Assembly: GCA_020736575.1 (NCBI GenBank)
Contig: JAGPYM010000011.1
Span: 1 to 64,000 of the forward strand
DNA from: Thelonectria olida
Taxonomy: Eukaryota; Ascomycota; Sordariomycetes; Hypocreales; Nectriaceae
Length of the DNA: 64,000 bases
Direction of reading: 5' to 3'
Numbering within the stretch: position 1 is the first letter of the stretch; the number at the start of each line of letters is the position of its first letter. Of the stretch, positions 1 to 10,139 are shown in pieces. The notes under the pieces were generated by a model, which worked only from the letters and a program-made list of their open reading frames with translations, made no database searches and had not been told where the DNA came from. The position numbers were made by a program, and so were the translations under genes.

Positions 1-149
1 AAAATTTAAAATTATTTTCTTATATATTTAGTCTTTTAACTAAAATATAATAGCTTAAAAAACTAAATTAATCTTTTATATTACTTTTAGTAATATATTT
101 ATATTAGCTAATATAAAATATTAAAAAGTTATAACTATTAAAATCTTTT

Positions 150-270
150 TAAGCTTTTTAATTAAATAAATATATTTAAGGAAATTTATATAATTTAATA
201 GATATTAGGCTATTATATTAATATTATTCTTTTATATTATAATTTATTTATTTAATAGAAAGTTATTATA
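150..270 (+). repeat. Diverged direct repeat (partner 2150-2265)
   Basis: This segment matches 2150-2265 in direct orientation. Both contain ATTAAATAAATATATTTAA, then ATTTATATAATTTAATA and then a TTAATATTATT run at similar spacing. Divergence is of transition type, consistent with RIP. Confidence 0.65.
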
Positions 271-386
271 TTAAGTTATATATTATTATTATTAAAAAGT
301 ATATTAAATATATATAGAAGTTAATATAGCTAATTACTTAATTATTATTATTATATTAATATTAGCTTATTTTAAAAATATAATAA

Positions 387-521
387 AGATTAATATAAGC
401 TAAACCCTAGCTTTATATTTATTATAATAAGCTTTTTAATAGGGCTTATAATTAGTTTTAAATAAAAGTTTTTATTAAATAAACCTTATTTATAAAACCT
501 TATTTTAAGCTTTTAATATAA
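387..521 (+). repeat. Inverted repeat arm (partner 1660-1792)
   Basis: The reverse complement of this stretch aligns over about 130 bp with 1660-1792. Shared landmarks include TATTAAAAGC, AAACTAATTATAAG and CTATTAAAAAGCTTATTATAA in the same order. Differences are mainly transitions. Confidence 0.75.
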
Positions 522-979
522 AAGTACTTTTTTCTATTTAACTCTAATTTATATAACTTAACTAATAATATAATATATAATAGTTAAAATTTAACTTTTT
601 ATTAATTAAATATAATATAATTAATTAAATAATAAAACTATATAACTACTTATTATATATTAAATATATAAACTTTTTAATATATTAAACTAATAAAAGA
701 CTTTAATAAGCACTTAAAAAATTATAACTTTTAAATATTCTTATACTATTTAATATAAATATACTATTAAATATTAATTAAAGATTAATTTAATTATTTT
801 AAATTATAAGATTTTAATTAAAAGACTTAATATATATTAATACTATTATAACTTTTTAAATAGAAAGTTAAAAACCTTATATAACTTTTTAAAAGGAAAA
901 AAAAAACCTATTTTAATAATAATAATAAGCAATTTATTAAAATAATCTAATTAAATACTTATAAGTTATAACTTTAGGA

Positions 980-1235
980 GCTATATATATAATAGTAATA
1001 ATTTAAATAGTTATTTAAAATGCTATAAAGGAAAATTTAAAAATAAAAAGTAAGTTAAATAAATATAAGAGTTAAAAAAGTAAAAGGCTAAAAAGGTTAA
1101 ATAAAAAAGAAAAGTTTAAAAAAGTTTAAAATAGGTTTAAAAGTATTTAAACTAATAGAAATAAAGTAAGGTAATTAAATAGTAAAATATATTAAAAGTT
1201 TATATATTAATAAAAATTACTAATTATAAAAATAT
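980..1235 (+). repeat. Diverged direct repeat, copy 1 (partner 1868-2125)
   Basis: This stretch aligns by eye with 1868-2125 in the same orientation, about 890 bp downstream. Shared landmarks in the same order are an ATAATAGTAATAATTTAAAT run, an AAATAAAAAAGAAAA run and a TAAAAATTACTAATTATAAA run (about 1210 and 2102). Differences are mostly G/A and C/T, as RIP would make. Copy 1 keeps more G and C than the partner. Confidence 0.75.
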
Positions 1236-1659
1236 AAAGTTATTATATTAGTTAGTATTATTTTAATATTAATTTATTTTATTTTAATTTATATTAATTA
1301 TTATAAAATATAAAAGTTAAAAAATTATATAAAAGTTATAAATTAAAATAAAATTAGAAATAAAATAAATATATATTAATATATTTTAAAATTTTAATAT
1401 AATATATATTTTACTAGTACTTATTAAATTTCCTTTTATTTATTAAAGCTAGGCTAATTAATTTATAAGTTAGCCCATTTTTTAATTATAGCTTAAAACT
1501 GGGCCTATAATAGGGCCTTTATAGCTTAGCTCCTTATAATCTTTTAATAAAAAAATAAATTAATTAAAATTACTTTTTAAATAAAAAAATAATAATAAGT
1601 TTAATTAAAATAATTAATTATTTTTTAAAATAATATAAAAATATAATTTAAAATTATAT

Positions 1660-1792
1660 ATTAAAAGCCTAAAATAAAGTTTATTAAATAAAGTTTATTT
1701 AATAGAAACTTTTATTTTAAAACTAATTATAAGTTCTATTAAAAAGCTTATTATAATACATATAAAACTAGAATTTAATTTATATTAACTTT
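1660..1792 (-). repeat. Inverted repeat arm (partner 387-521)
   Basis: Inverted partner of 387-521, separated from it by about 1.14 kb. The arm has fewer G and C than its partner at corresponding positions. Together with the direct repeats it shows the AT block contains several copies of at least one former element. Confidence 0.75.
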
Positions 1793-1867
1793 TATTATAT
1801 ATTTAAATTATTAGCTTTTTTAATAATTATAATAATAATAATTTATAATTATAATTTTAAAAGTTAT

Positions 1868-2125
1868 TATATATAATAGTAATAATTTAAATAAGTATTT
1901 AAAAAGTTATAAAAAGAATTTAAAAATAAAAAATAAATTAAATAAATAAATAAATAGAAAAATAAATAAATAAAAAAAGTTAAAAAAATTAAATAAAAAA
2001 GAAAATTTAAAAATATATTAAATAAATTTAAAAGTAATTAAATTAATAAAAGGAAATAAAATAATTAAATAAAAAAATATATAAAAAAGTTAATATAATA
2101 ATAAAAATTACTAATTATAAAAATA
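1868..2125 (+). repeat. Diverged direct repeat, copy 2 (partner 980-1235)
   Basis: Second copy of the 980-1235 segment, in the same orientation. It is more AT-pure than copy 1, so it has lost more G and C. The same landmark runs occur in the same order, with small insertions of TAAA units near 1935-1975. Confidence 0.75.
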
Positions 2126-2149
2126 ATTATTTATAATATTTTTTAAATT

Positions 2150-2265
2150 TTAAATTAAATAAATATATTTAATACAATTTATATAATTTAATAAATTTTA
2201 AATTACTCTATTAATATTATTTTTTTAAATTATAATATATTTAATTTATAAAAAACTAATTATAT
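2150..2265 (+). repeat. Diverged direct repeat (partner 150-270)
   Basis: Second copy of the 150-270 segment. It lies immediately after the 1868-2125 repeat copy, so two repeat modules are adjacent here but about 700 bp apart in the first half of the block. This suggests nested or rearranged elements. Confidence 0.65.
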
Positions 2266-2625
2266 TAAAATATATAAATTAAAATTAAATTTTTTATTAA
2301 TTATATTTATAATTTTTTAATTAAAAAAATATTTATAATAATAAATTATTTTATTATTATAAATAAATTAAATTAATATATAAATAAAAAAAATTAACTA
2401 ATTATAAAAGTTAAATAATAAAATATATTTAAAAATTTATATAATAAAAAAAAAAAATTACTTATTAAAACAATTATTAATTATAATATTATTATATACT
2501 TTATAATTTTATTTTATTTAACTATTAGTAATATTATACTAGTAGTTTTATTACCTCCTTTGCCCCAGGCTCTATACATCATCCATTCAACACAACTATT
2601 CTTACGTCCAAACAGCTGCGCAAAC

Positions 2626-3473
2626 ATGGCCTCGGGACCCCCCATTTCCACGTGCGTGTCATTGCACACCCGACACGCGATGTGAGAGCTCTTTACTAAT
2701 AGCCCAGCAGCGTTTATGTTCAAAACCTCGAAGAACGCGTCAAACTCGAGACCGTCACAGAAGCCTTAAGAACAATTTTCTCGGAGTTCGGCAATGTCAT
2801 CGATGTCGTCGCTAAGAAGAACCTCAAAGCTAAGGGCCAGGCCTTTGTTGTCTTTGATGATCCCGAAAGCGCCCGGACAGCCATAGAAGAGGCCCAAGGA
2901 TTCGAGATCTTCGACAAACCCATGAGATTAGCGCTTGCTCGCTCCCGAAGTGACAAGACCGTCTTGGCCAACTCCACCGAGGAGGAGTTCGAGATACACA
3001 AGCGGCACAGACAAGCAGAGAAGGGTGTGTGAACTAGCTCTCCTCGCATCCATTTCCGTGCTGACCAGACATGCCTTGCAGACAAGCGAAAAGCCCTCGA
3101 AGCTGCTGAGGAGCAGAGACAACTTAACAAGAGACTCGCTGGTGCTGTGCCGGACAACAGACCATCCAAGGCGGCGAGACCCTCTGGTTTGAAGTCAACT
3201 AGTGCTGCGACATCTGTCGTTGTGCCCGACGAATACCTGCCCCCGAACAAGATTCTGTTCGTTCAGAGTCTCCCCGACGACTACGACATCGATGCACTCA
3301 CCGGAGTATTTGGTCGCTTCGATGGATTCAAGGAGGTACGACTAGTACCAGGACGACGAGGCATCGCCTTTGTGGAATATGACACCGAGCAAGGTGCCAT
3401 CACGGCCAAGGAGAATACCGCTGGAATGACTTTAGGCGACAAGCCAATCAAGGTAACATACCAACGACAGTAG
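2626..3473 (+). CDS. msl1: U1A/U2B''-type snRNP protein, two RRMs (MSL1-like)
   Basis: Predicted spliceosomal snRNP protein of the U1A/U2B'' family, which binds a U1 or U2 snRNA stem-loop in the nucleus. Three exons (2626-2651, 2708-3024, 3082-3473) join in frame to give 244 aa. RRM1 starts at about residue 10 with SVYVQNLEERV as RNP2-like strand and KGQAFVVFDD as RNP1. RRM2 is C-terminal, with KILFVQSLPDDYDIDAL and RRGIAFVEYD, and the protein ends KPIKVTYQRQ, typical of the family. Start: the ATG at 2626 gives a short first exon before RRM1. The ATG lies only about 80 bp from the RIP'd AT block, so most of its promoter must be in AT-rich DNA. It converges on VMA8. U1A and U2B'' cannot be separated by eye; fungi usually have one gene. 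Confidence 0.9.
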
Positions 3474-3669
3474 AAGCCTGAACGTAGAATTGAGAAGGGA
3501 ATAAAATGCTAATTATGCTTGCTCCATCCATTCATCGTTCACTATTGATCTACCGACCCTCATTCATTCTACAAGCCCTGGTCACAAAGTACCTGTGTTC
3601 CAATTCTCCGCTGCTTCTGGGTTGCGGGCAGTCTTTCCCCGCGGCTATGCATCCCTACTGAACTGGAAC

Positions 3670-4738
3670 TTAGAAGATGACGTCCTCTTCATCTTCAGCT
3701 GCCAGAATGTCCGTGGGTCCAGAGTCTTCGTCTCGTAATTGATCTCCCCCTGACGCAGCCTGCGCCTCGCGTTTCGCCTTCATCTCAGCATCGGCTGCCG
3801 CGTTATCGCGCTGTTTTTTGTTTGCGACCTGGAAAACGTTAGTCTCACAACAGAATGGCGGGGGATCTCAAACGCTTGCCTTCTTCAATCGGTAGAATTC
3901 TTCTCGATCTAGCTCATCTAATTCCGAATTGATGTATTTGATCGTGTTTTCGGTCCGTGGAATAATGACATGCTCAATCGCATTGACTTGGGCGAAACGT
4001 AAGTTGTCGGATCAAACGACTGTCGAACTTGGCAAGAACTCACCTCGGCGATTCACAACCTTGATAACCTCATCGAGGATGACGAAAGCAGTTTGCAGGC
4101 TGGCTAGCTCCACCAGAGCTTCAACGGCTCGTGCATATGTTTCTCTGCATCGCTGAACCTGCTGGCCTCCCTTGCCCAGACCAGTCAAGCCAAAGTCGTT
4201 ATTGCCTTCGGTGAGGTAACTCTCAAAGGCTGGAAGAAGAACACCGGAAACATTGTCCTGCTTGGTTCGAATTCGAAACCGGGCAGACTTGGCAGACTCT
4301 TGGACCTGGTATCCGATATCCCCACCGACCGCGTAGGTGACTTCTGCAAGTGAAAACGCGGCGATTTGCATTACACGTCCCATCTTACGTTTGGCTTCGT
4401 CGATTCGTCGAGTGATTTCTACCACGGAACTTTATCAGCATGGGAGAATGACTTCGTATGTTCGATCGAAAAAGACAGACCTCGGAATCGCCTGAAGTGG
4501 CCGGGTTAGTATTCGGGCAAATAGGGATATGAGAATACGAAATCGATGGAACTGACTTGGTCAAGGCCTCACTCTTCCTCTTCAACAAGCTGTGGCCAGT
4601 TTCAGCTCCCTTGAGCTTCGCCTTCATGAGCCCCAGCGACTGGCGGGTGGGGAAGACGGCCTCGCGGTCCTTTGAACAGTTAGCTTATCTCGTTCTCTGC
4701 GCATGGGTTCGAAGAGACAGTACTGCGGCGCCCGACAT
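3670..4738 (-). CDS. vma8: V-type H+-ATPase subunit D
   Basis: Central-stalk rotor subunit D of the V1 sector of the vacuolar proton pump, which couples ATP hydrolysis to rotation. Six exons were traced: 4738-4724, 4669-4557, 4491-4481, 4418-4044, 3986-3880 and 3828-3670, totalling 259 aa, the usual family length. Diagnostic segments are [20 protein letters not shown] near the N-terminus, [16 protein letters not shown], and [18 protein letters not shown] followed by [19 protein letters not shown]. Two structural oddities are visible. Exon 3 is only 11 bp (encoding the RFR junction of KRFREITRR), and the last intron has a GC donor (AAG|GCAAGC) instead of GT. The acidic tail ends EDEEDVIF. It diverges from SYF1 (558 bp between starts). 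Confidence 0.93.
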
Positions 4739-5295
4739 ATTGACGGTTGAGTAATGAGGTTAACAATAGTACAGCCTGTCACGGGCCTTCATGCAGACGA
4801 AGAGGGAACAGGACGAGATTCGAGGCTGCTGTGTCGTCACATACCCAAGGTACCTTGTAGCTATGTAATCAATATCGTTTTAACGGGGCGCTTTTATGAC
4901 GGACCTAAAGTGTCTCACTAGTGCAGCAGCGCAGCGTAAGGTTGTAGGTGGAGCTCTGGGTTGGGAACTGCTGGTTGCTGTTCAGCGCGAAACAAATGGG
5001 GATCCATGGAAAAATAGAGCACCCGGCAAAACTTCCCAAGATCGGCAGTCTTTCTGCATGAACGCGCTCCTAACATCCCCAACAGCGACAGCGACAGCAA
5101 CGGCCGACGGTACCATCGACAGAGAGCCACGAGGGCAGACGGCCACGTAAACACCTGTGGATCTGAGGGCGTCAATTTCCCATTTGACCCGGATCACGAC
5201 GATGCGTAATTCAGTCTGACCTTGAATCCGTGCCGCCGCTCCCTTGCCGGAGGCGATTGCTGAACTTACCCTCGTTTCAAATCGCCGTGACCACT
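4739..5295. promoter_or_regulatory. Divergent intergenic region VMA8/SYF1
   Basis: The 557-bp gap between the divergent starts of vma8 and syf1 must hold both promoters. I see no RNA gene or credible ORF. There is a short GCGACAGC repeat run near 5085-5105 and CT-poor composition on both strands. No TATA box is evident, as is usual for housekeeping genes. Confidence 0.5.
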
Positions 5296-7892
5296 ATGGC
5301 GTCTATTGGCCTCTCCCAGAATGGGGCGCGTAGGCAACCCGTGCTTCATCTTGTCGTACGTCTTACTACGTCCAGTACTTCTTCTTGGTGTTGGACGAGC
5401 TGCTAACTCGGTGTGTCATTCAGGCCAACGAAGACTCCGTGTACGAACAAGACATCCTTCGCGACCCCGGCAGCGTCAAGCCTTGGTTGACGTATATCGA
5501 CTTCAAGAACCGCCATGGCACCGTGGTGGAGCAAGCCTTCGTGATGGAGAGGGCTTGCACTCAGCTACCCCGATCCTATAAGCTGTGGAAACTGGTGCGT
5601 CTACCTGATGTGTGCCAACTTCAACAGCATTGCTAACGTAGCGTGTAGTATCTGGTGTTTCGGGTCAAGCATGTCACCAAGTTAAATGCCACCGTTTTCT
5701 CTGCCGAATATCGCAAGGTCAATACCCTCTTCGAGCGCGCCCTGATCCTCTTAAATAAGATGCCCCGAATATGGGAAATGTATCTCAAGTTTTTGACTCA
5801 GCAACCGCTTGTCACCCTTACCCGTCGGACTTTCGACCGCTCTCTGAGAGCACTTCCCATCACCCAACACAACAGAATATGGGCCATTTACCGACCTTTC
5901 GCCAACTCGGCCGCTGGAGAGACTGCCGTCAAGATCTGGAGACGGTATATGCAGGTCCATCCCGAGGATGCCGAGGATTTCGTCGAACTTCTTATTCAAA
6001 CAGGCCACTTCACAGAAGCAGCAATGAAATTCATTGATATTCTCAACAACACTCGGTTCATTAGTAAGCACGGCAAAGGCCACTTCGAACTCTGGAGTGA
6101 GATGGTGGATCTACTGGTTGAACATGCTGCCGAGATTGAGACTGGCCACGAAACGGGCATCGACGCAGAGCTCATCATCAGAAGCGGCATAGCCCGGTTT
6201 GCTGATCAGAGAGGAAAGCTATGGGCCGGTCTCGCCACTTACTGGATTCGCAGAGGTAGCTTCGAACGAGCTCGGGATGTCTTCGAAGAAGGGATCACCA
6301 CCGTCATGACTGTTCGCGACTTTACCCTCATTTTCGAGTCTTACACGGAGTTTGAAGAATCAATTATCGGCGCTCTGATGGAGGTAGCGTCTTCTCGAGC
6401 GGAGAAGGGAGTCGAAGACGAGGAGGCCGATTTTGAGTTGGACATTAGAATGATGCGTTTTGAGCAGCTTATGGACCGGCGCCCTTTCCTTCTTAACGAT
6501 GTTCTCTTACGACAAAATCCAAACAGCGTTTCAGAATGGGAGAAGAGAGTTGCGTTATGGGGCGAGAACAAGCGAGAGATTGTTCAAACTTACACCAATG
6601 CTATTACTGCTATCCAGCCCAAACGTGCTGTGGGCGCCTTCCATCAGCTCTGGGCCAATTACGCCAAGTTTTACGAGCGTGGAGGTGATTTGCGGAATGC
6701 ACGAATCATCATGGAGAAGGCTGTCAAGGTCCCTTTCAAATCCGTGGCAGAACTGGCAGATATGTGGATTGAATGGGCAGAGATGGAACTTGGTAACGAG
6801 AACTTCGACGACGCTGTTCGGATTATGGCCAAGGCTGTGCAAGCTCCTAAACGATCTACTGTCGACTACTTTGACGAGACTCTTTCACCACAACAAAGGG
6901 TACACAAAAGCTGGAAGCTCTGGAGCTTCTATGTTGATTTAGTGGAGAGTGTCTCGACATTGGAGGAGACGAAAAAAGTTTACGAGCGCATCTTCGAGCT
7001 GCGAATCGCGACCCCTCAGACAGTTGTCAACTATGCGAACCTCTTGGAGGAACACAAGTACTACGAGGAGTCATTCAAGATTTATGAGCGCGGGTTGGAC
7101 CTCTTTAGCTATCCGGTAGCTTTTGAGTTGTGGAATCTATACCTTACCAAAGCTGTGGATCGAAAGATTGGGATTGAACGGTTGCGCGATCTTTTTGAGC
7201 AGGCAGTTGAGGATTGTCCTCCAAAATTTGCCAAGACCATCTATCTCATGTACGGTAACCTCGAAGAGGAACGCGGCCTAGCACGACATGCGATGCGAAT
7301 ATACGAGCGGGCCACACGAGCGGTTGCCGACGAAGACCGAGCGGACATGTTCAACTTTTACATTACGAAGTCGGCGTCCAACTTTGGCCTACCTTCGACT
7401 CGGCCAATCTACGAGAGGGCCATCGCAGCCCTTCCAGATAACGAAGCCCGGGATATGTGTCTAAAGTTTGCAGATATGGAGAAACGGTTGGGCGAGATCG
7501 ATCGGGCCCGCGCCATCTATGGACATGCTTCACAGTTCTGCGACCCGCGAACGAACCCTGAGTTTTGGACCAAGTGGGAGCAGTTCGAAGTCCACCATGG
7601 CAACGAAGACACGTACAAGGAAATGCTACGAATCAAGCGCAGCGTCCAGGCTCAGTACAACACCGACGTCAACTTCATTGCGTCGCAGGCTTTGGCACGC
7701 AGCCAACGGCGACCCGGTTCGGATGAAGGCGAAGTGTCAGATGCCATGGCAGCACTGGAAAGGCAGTCTCGAGCGCCACAGGGATTTGTGGCCGCGAGCA
7801 CTGGGCCTACAGGAGGAGGAGCCCAAGCCTCAGCCACCGTCATCACGTCGAACCCCGATGCCATCGACATTGACGGTCTTGATGATGATTAA
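5296..7892 (+). CDS. syf1: Pre-mRNA splicing factor SYF1 (HAT-repeat scaffold)
   Basis: Component of the Prp19-associated (NineTeen) complex that activates the spliceosome; human homologue XAB2. Three exons (5296-5355, 5424-5594, 5649-7892) give 824 aa, the normal size. The protein is almost wholly HAT repeats: YEQDILRDPGSVKPWLTYID opens the first, and later repeats carry the W..Y/ERA pattern, for example IRSGIARFADQRGKLW, KVYERIFELR and RPIYERAIAALPDNEARDMC. The C-terminus is a Ser/Gly-rich tail ending DAIDIDGLDDD. Start: the ATG at 5296 opens a 20-codon exon joined in phase 0 to the conserved exon 2; the extreme N-terminus is the least certain part. It converges on the small gene at 8029. 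Confidence 0.94.
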
Positions 7893-8028
7893 TGCTATGC
7901 ACACCAACAGGCAATTGGTTGGGTAGGTCAGGTTTCAATTAGGTAGTACAGGTTATTCTCATTTGTATGTCATTATTCCATCCAGCTTCGTCTTCAACGA
8001 TCAGGCCGCTCGGATCTGCCCCCGCGCC

Positions 8029-8349
8029 TCATTTCTTTCCAGTCATCTCGGCAATCTTAGCATGGTATTTCTCCTGGTAATTCCGATCGATGTGGCCATC
8101 TCGTGAGTTGGGTGTAGCATAGATGGAACCCTTGCGTTTCTGGAAACGGCTTGGAGGGACTTTGGCGGCATCTGTGTTTCTGGTTATTTCGCTGATTATC
8201 ATGCGATGTGAAGAGAACAGCTACTCACCCCACTCATCGCTCATTCTGCGGTCTTGCTTGGTGGGTTCAGTAACAGGGGAAGAGTGTTCGTCTAAAACGA
8301 CGGCAGAATGATCCTCGGTAGCCTGTTGATGGTTGATTGGTTGCTCCAT
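8029..8349 (-). CDS. Small conserved fungal protein, function unknown
   Basis: Two exons (8349-8229 and 8171-8029, one 57-nt intron) encode 87 aa. The N-terminal half is acidic and polar (MEQPINHQQATEDHSAVVLD). The C-terminal half is basic and looks constrained: KVPPSRFQKRKGSIYATPNS, then RDGHIDRNYQEKYHAKIAEM, ending TGKK. No signal peptide or membrane segment is present. Clean splice sites, a start ATG and a compact C-terminal motif argue for a real gene. I have a vague impression of similar short proteins in other ascomycetes but cannot name a function. It converges with SYF1 (136 bp between stops). Confidence 0.7.
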
Positions 8350-10139
8350 GGCTGAGAATGAAGAATTGAGAGTAAGTAATGTACGGACGAAAGTAAGGTA
8401 CTGGAGGTCTGAGAAGGTATGTATGTAGGATCTGTGAGAAGAATTCCCTGATGTTAGATATATCTGTTTCTCATACAGTGCTACTGGGCGCATTTTATAG
8501 GCAGGTACGTCTCGGACGCTCTTGCACGGGCAATGGCCTTGGTCAGGACCTGGAGTGGCAAGATTCAGAGTTTACCCCGCAAAGCTTGAACGTCGCCTAA
8601 AGGACATGGGATTGGCGTTCGGCCAGGCTAACACAGGAGGGTGCCTAGCGGCTGTATCCTAAGAGGAATGGGAGTCGGTGACTGGCCGATGGCTCATTGG
8701 TGTTGTAGACATCGACGGGCTGAGGCACTGCGTTCTCGATCATCGTAGCCATTGACGTCATGGTGATGGTCACGATGCAGTCGCAAACCATTAATGGTGA
8801 ATGGCGACTGGCTGCTCACCTTGTTGCTAACGATTCTGTGTCTAGATATAGTAGGTACCGGCTCGGGAGGGGTGGAGGAGGTCAAGATACAAAGGCAGGT
8901 ACGAATTCTTGCCGGTTGAACAGATTAGCTGTACTCCCTAGCTATCCAACTATCAAGCCTCAATTGGGTTCGACGAAGAAACTAATAATTCCTGTCTTGT
9001 CTTTCTTCTTGAAATACATTAGTTACGCCCCCAAGCAGTTGACAAGACCAGGCTTCAATGTGCTCTTGGCTGGTCTGAATGACTTGCAATTGATGCACTG
9101 CCCGGTTGAAGCTATGTCGCGTACGATGTACTTTGCATCTATCCACCAAGGTGAGGGTGTGCTCACCGAAGAGATAGGTTAGGCGCCGGGCGGCCGAACC
9201 GTGAGCGTATGACCACCATGCTAGATGACCCATCCCAGTATCTCAGTTGATCCCCCCCGTTGGCTTTGTGGTGTTGGCTGGTTGGTGTCGTCACGTAGAT
9301 AAAGAATACGACTTTTAAAGGCGAATTGCGCACAATACAAAAGCTTCCTTGAGATTGACGCATCAGACAGTGGTGACGTGCATTTTCTCAGCTCAATCAG
9401 ACACTCCACGCCACGACCGTCAGATGGAGATGGCGGGAAGGGCGCCCGCCGCATCAAGCCCAAGTCCGCGGCCGCGGTTAGGTTCTGGAACTCCCAACGT
9501 CCAAGCTATCTTGCTGTCTTAGTAGAGGCACGGCCACAATCAAATTGGAGCGAGGTCAAGTCTGCCTAAGCGGGAACGGCATGAAGCTCCCGCTAACTAG
9601 TTACTTGCCAGTTAACCTGGGCATTTACCTAAAGAATTTTCAGTACATAGGTTAGAAGTTTAGCTTGGCTGCTCTTGGGAGAGGACTTTCTGTCCTGCGC
9701 GAAACCAGCTTTTCGGCCCTCATTTCCATGCTCCTACGAAGTACTTCCCGCGGGTCCACAATTCGACGAGATACTCCACAGTCTATTGGCTCTTCTCCTC
9801 AAAGGCGTTCCCTTGGGGCGTGACTCACACTGTGCATCCAAACCCACCCATTGTTTAAACTTAGCACCATCAACGACCATACACTTAGGTATCCAAGGTG
9901 CCAAGAAGCCGCTTTTCATACTTCTCAGTCACCATCGACGAATGACTCAGGTTTAGACCTCTCACAATCAGCTTTAAATGCGCTGAGTGCCAACACTCTC
10001 TTCCCCAACTCCAATCCAATCGAGGATTTCGACGCAAGAAGTTAACAGGCCTACCCACGCCCAGGCAGCAAGACATAGTATCTCCTCGCTAAGGTTTGGT
10101 GATGCGCGACTGCCCTGGCCTTCCACGCTCCCTTGGTCG
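8350..10139. other. Long intergenic region, no gene recognised
   Basis: About 1.8 kb between divergent genes. Several open frames exist (for example 8760-9182 +) but none has recognisable protein character, conserved splice structure or a family match. No tRNA, 5S rRNA or C/D-box pattern was seen. It must contain the promoters of the small gene at 8349 and of cca1. Confidence 0.5.

Larger units (their letters stand above)
1..2545. repeat. AT-rich RIP-degraded repeat block
   Basis: The block is almost entirely A and T. Remaining C and G sit in CT, AC, AG and GT contexts, while CA, TG and CG dinucleotides are nearly absent and TA is extremely common. That is the signature expected of repeat-induced point mutation (CpA to TpA on both strands), a genome defence of filamentous ascomycetes. 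No reading frame of useful length survives. Diverged duplicate segments are still visible inside it and are listed separately, as expected for a RIP substrate. The original element, probably transposon-derived, cannot be identified. Base composition switches abruptly to normal genic DNA near 2545. Confidence 0.9.

Noticed and set aside
980..1235. Short AT-rich open frames in the RIP block as transposon remnants
   Set aside because: No frame has length or recognisable motifs. The element class cannot be assigned from this sequence.
8760..9182. 140-aa plus-strand open frame
   Set aside because: No domain character, no good start context, overlapped by frames on the other strand. Treated as intergenic.
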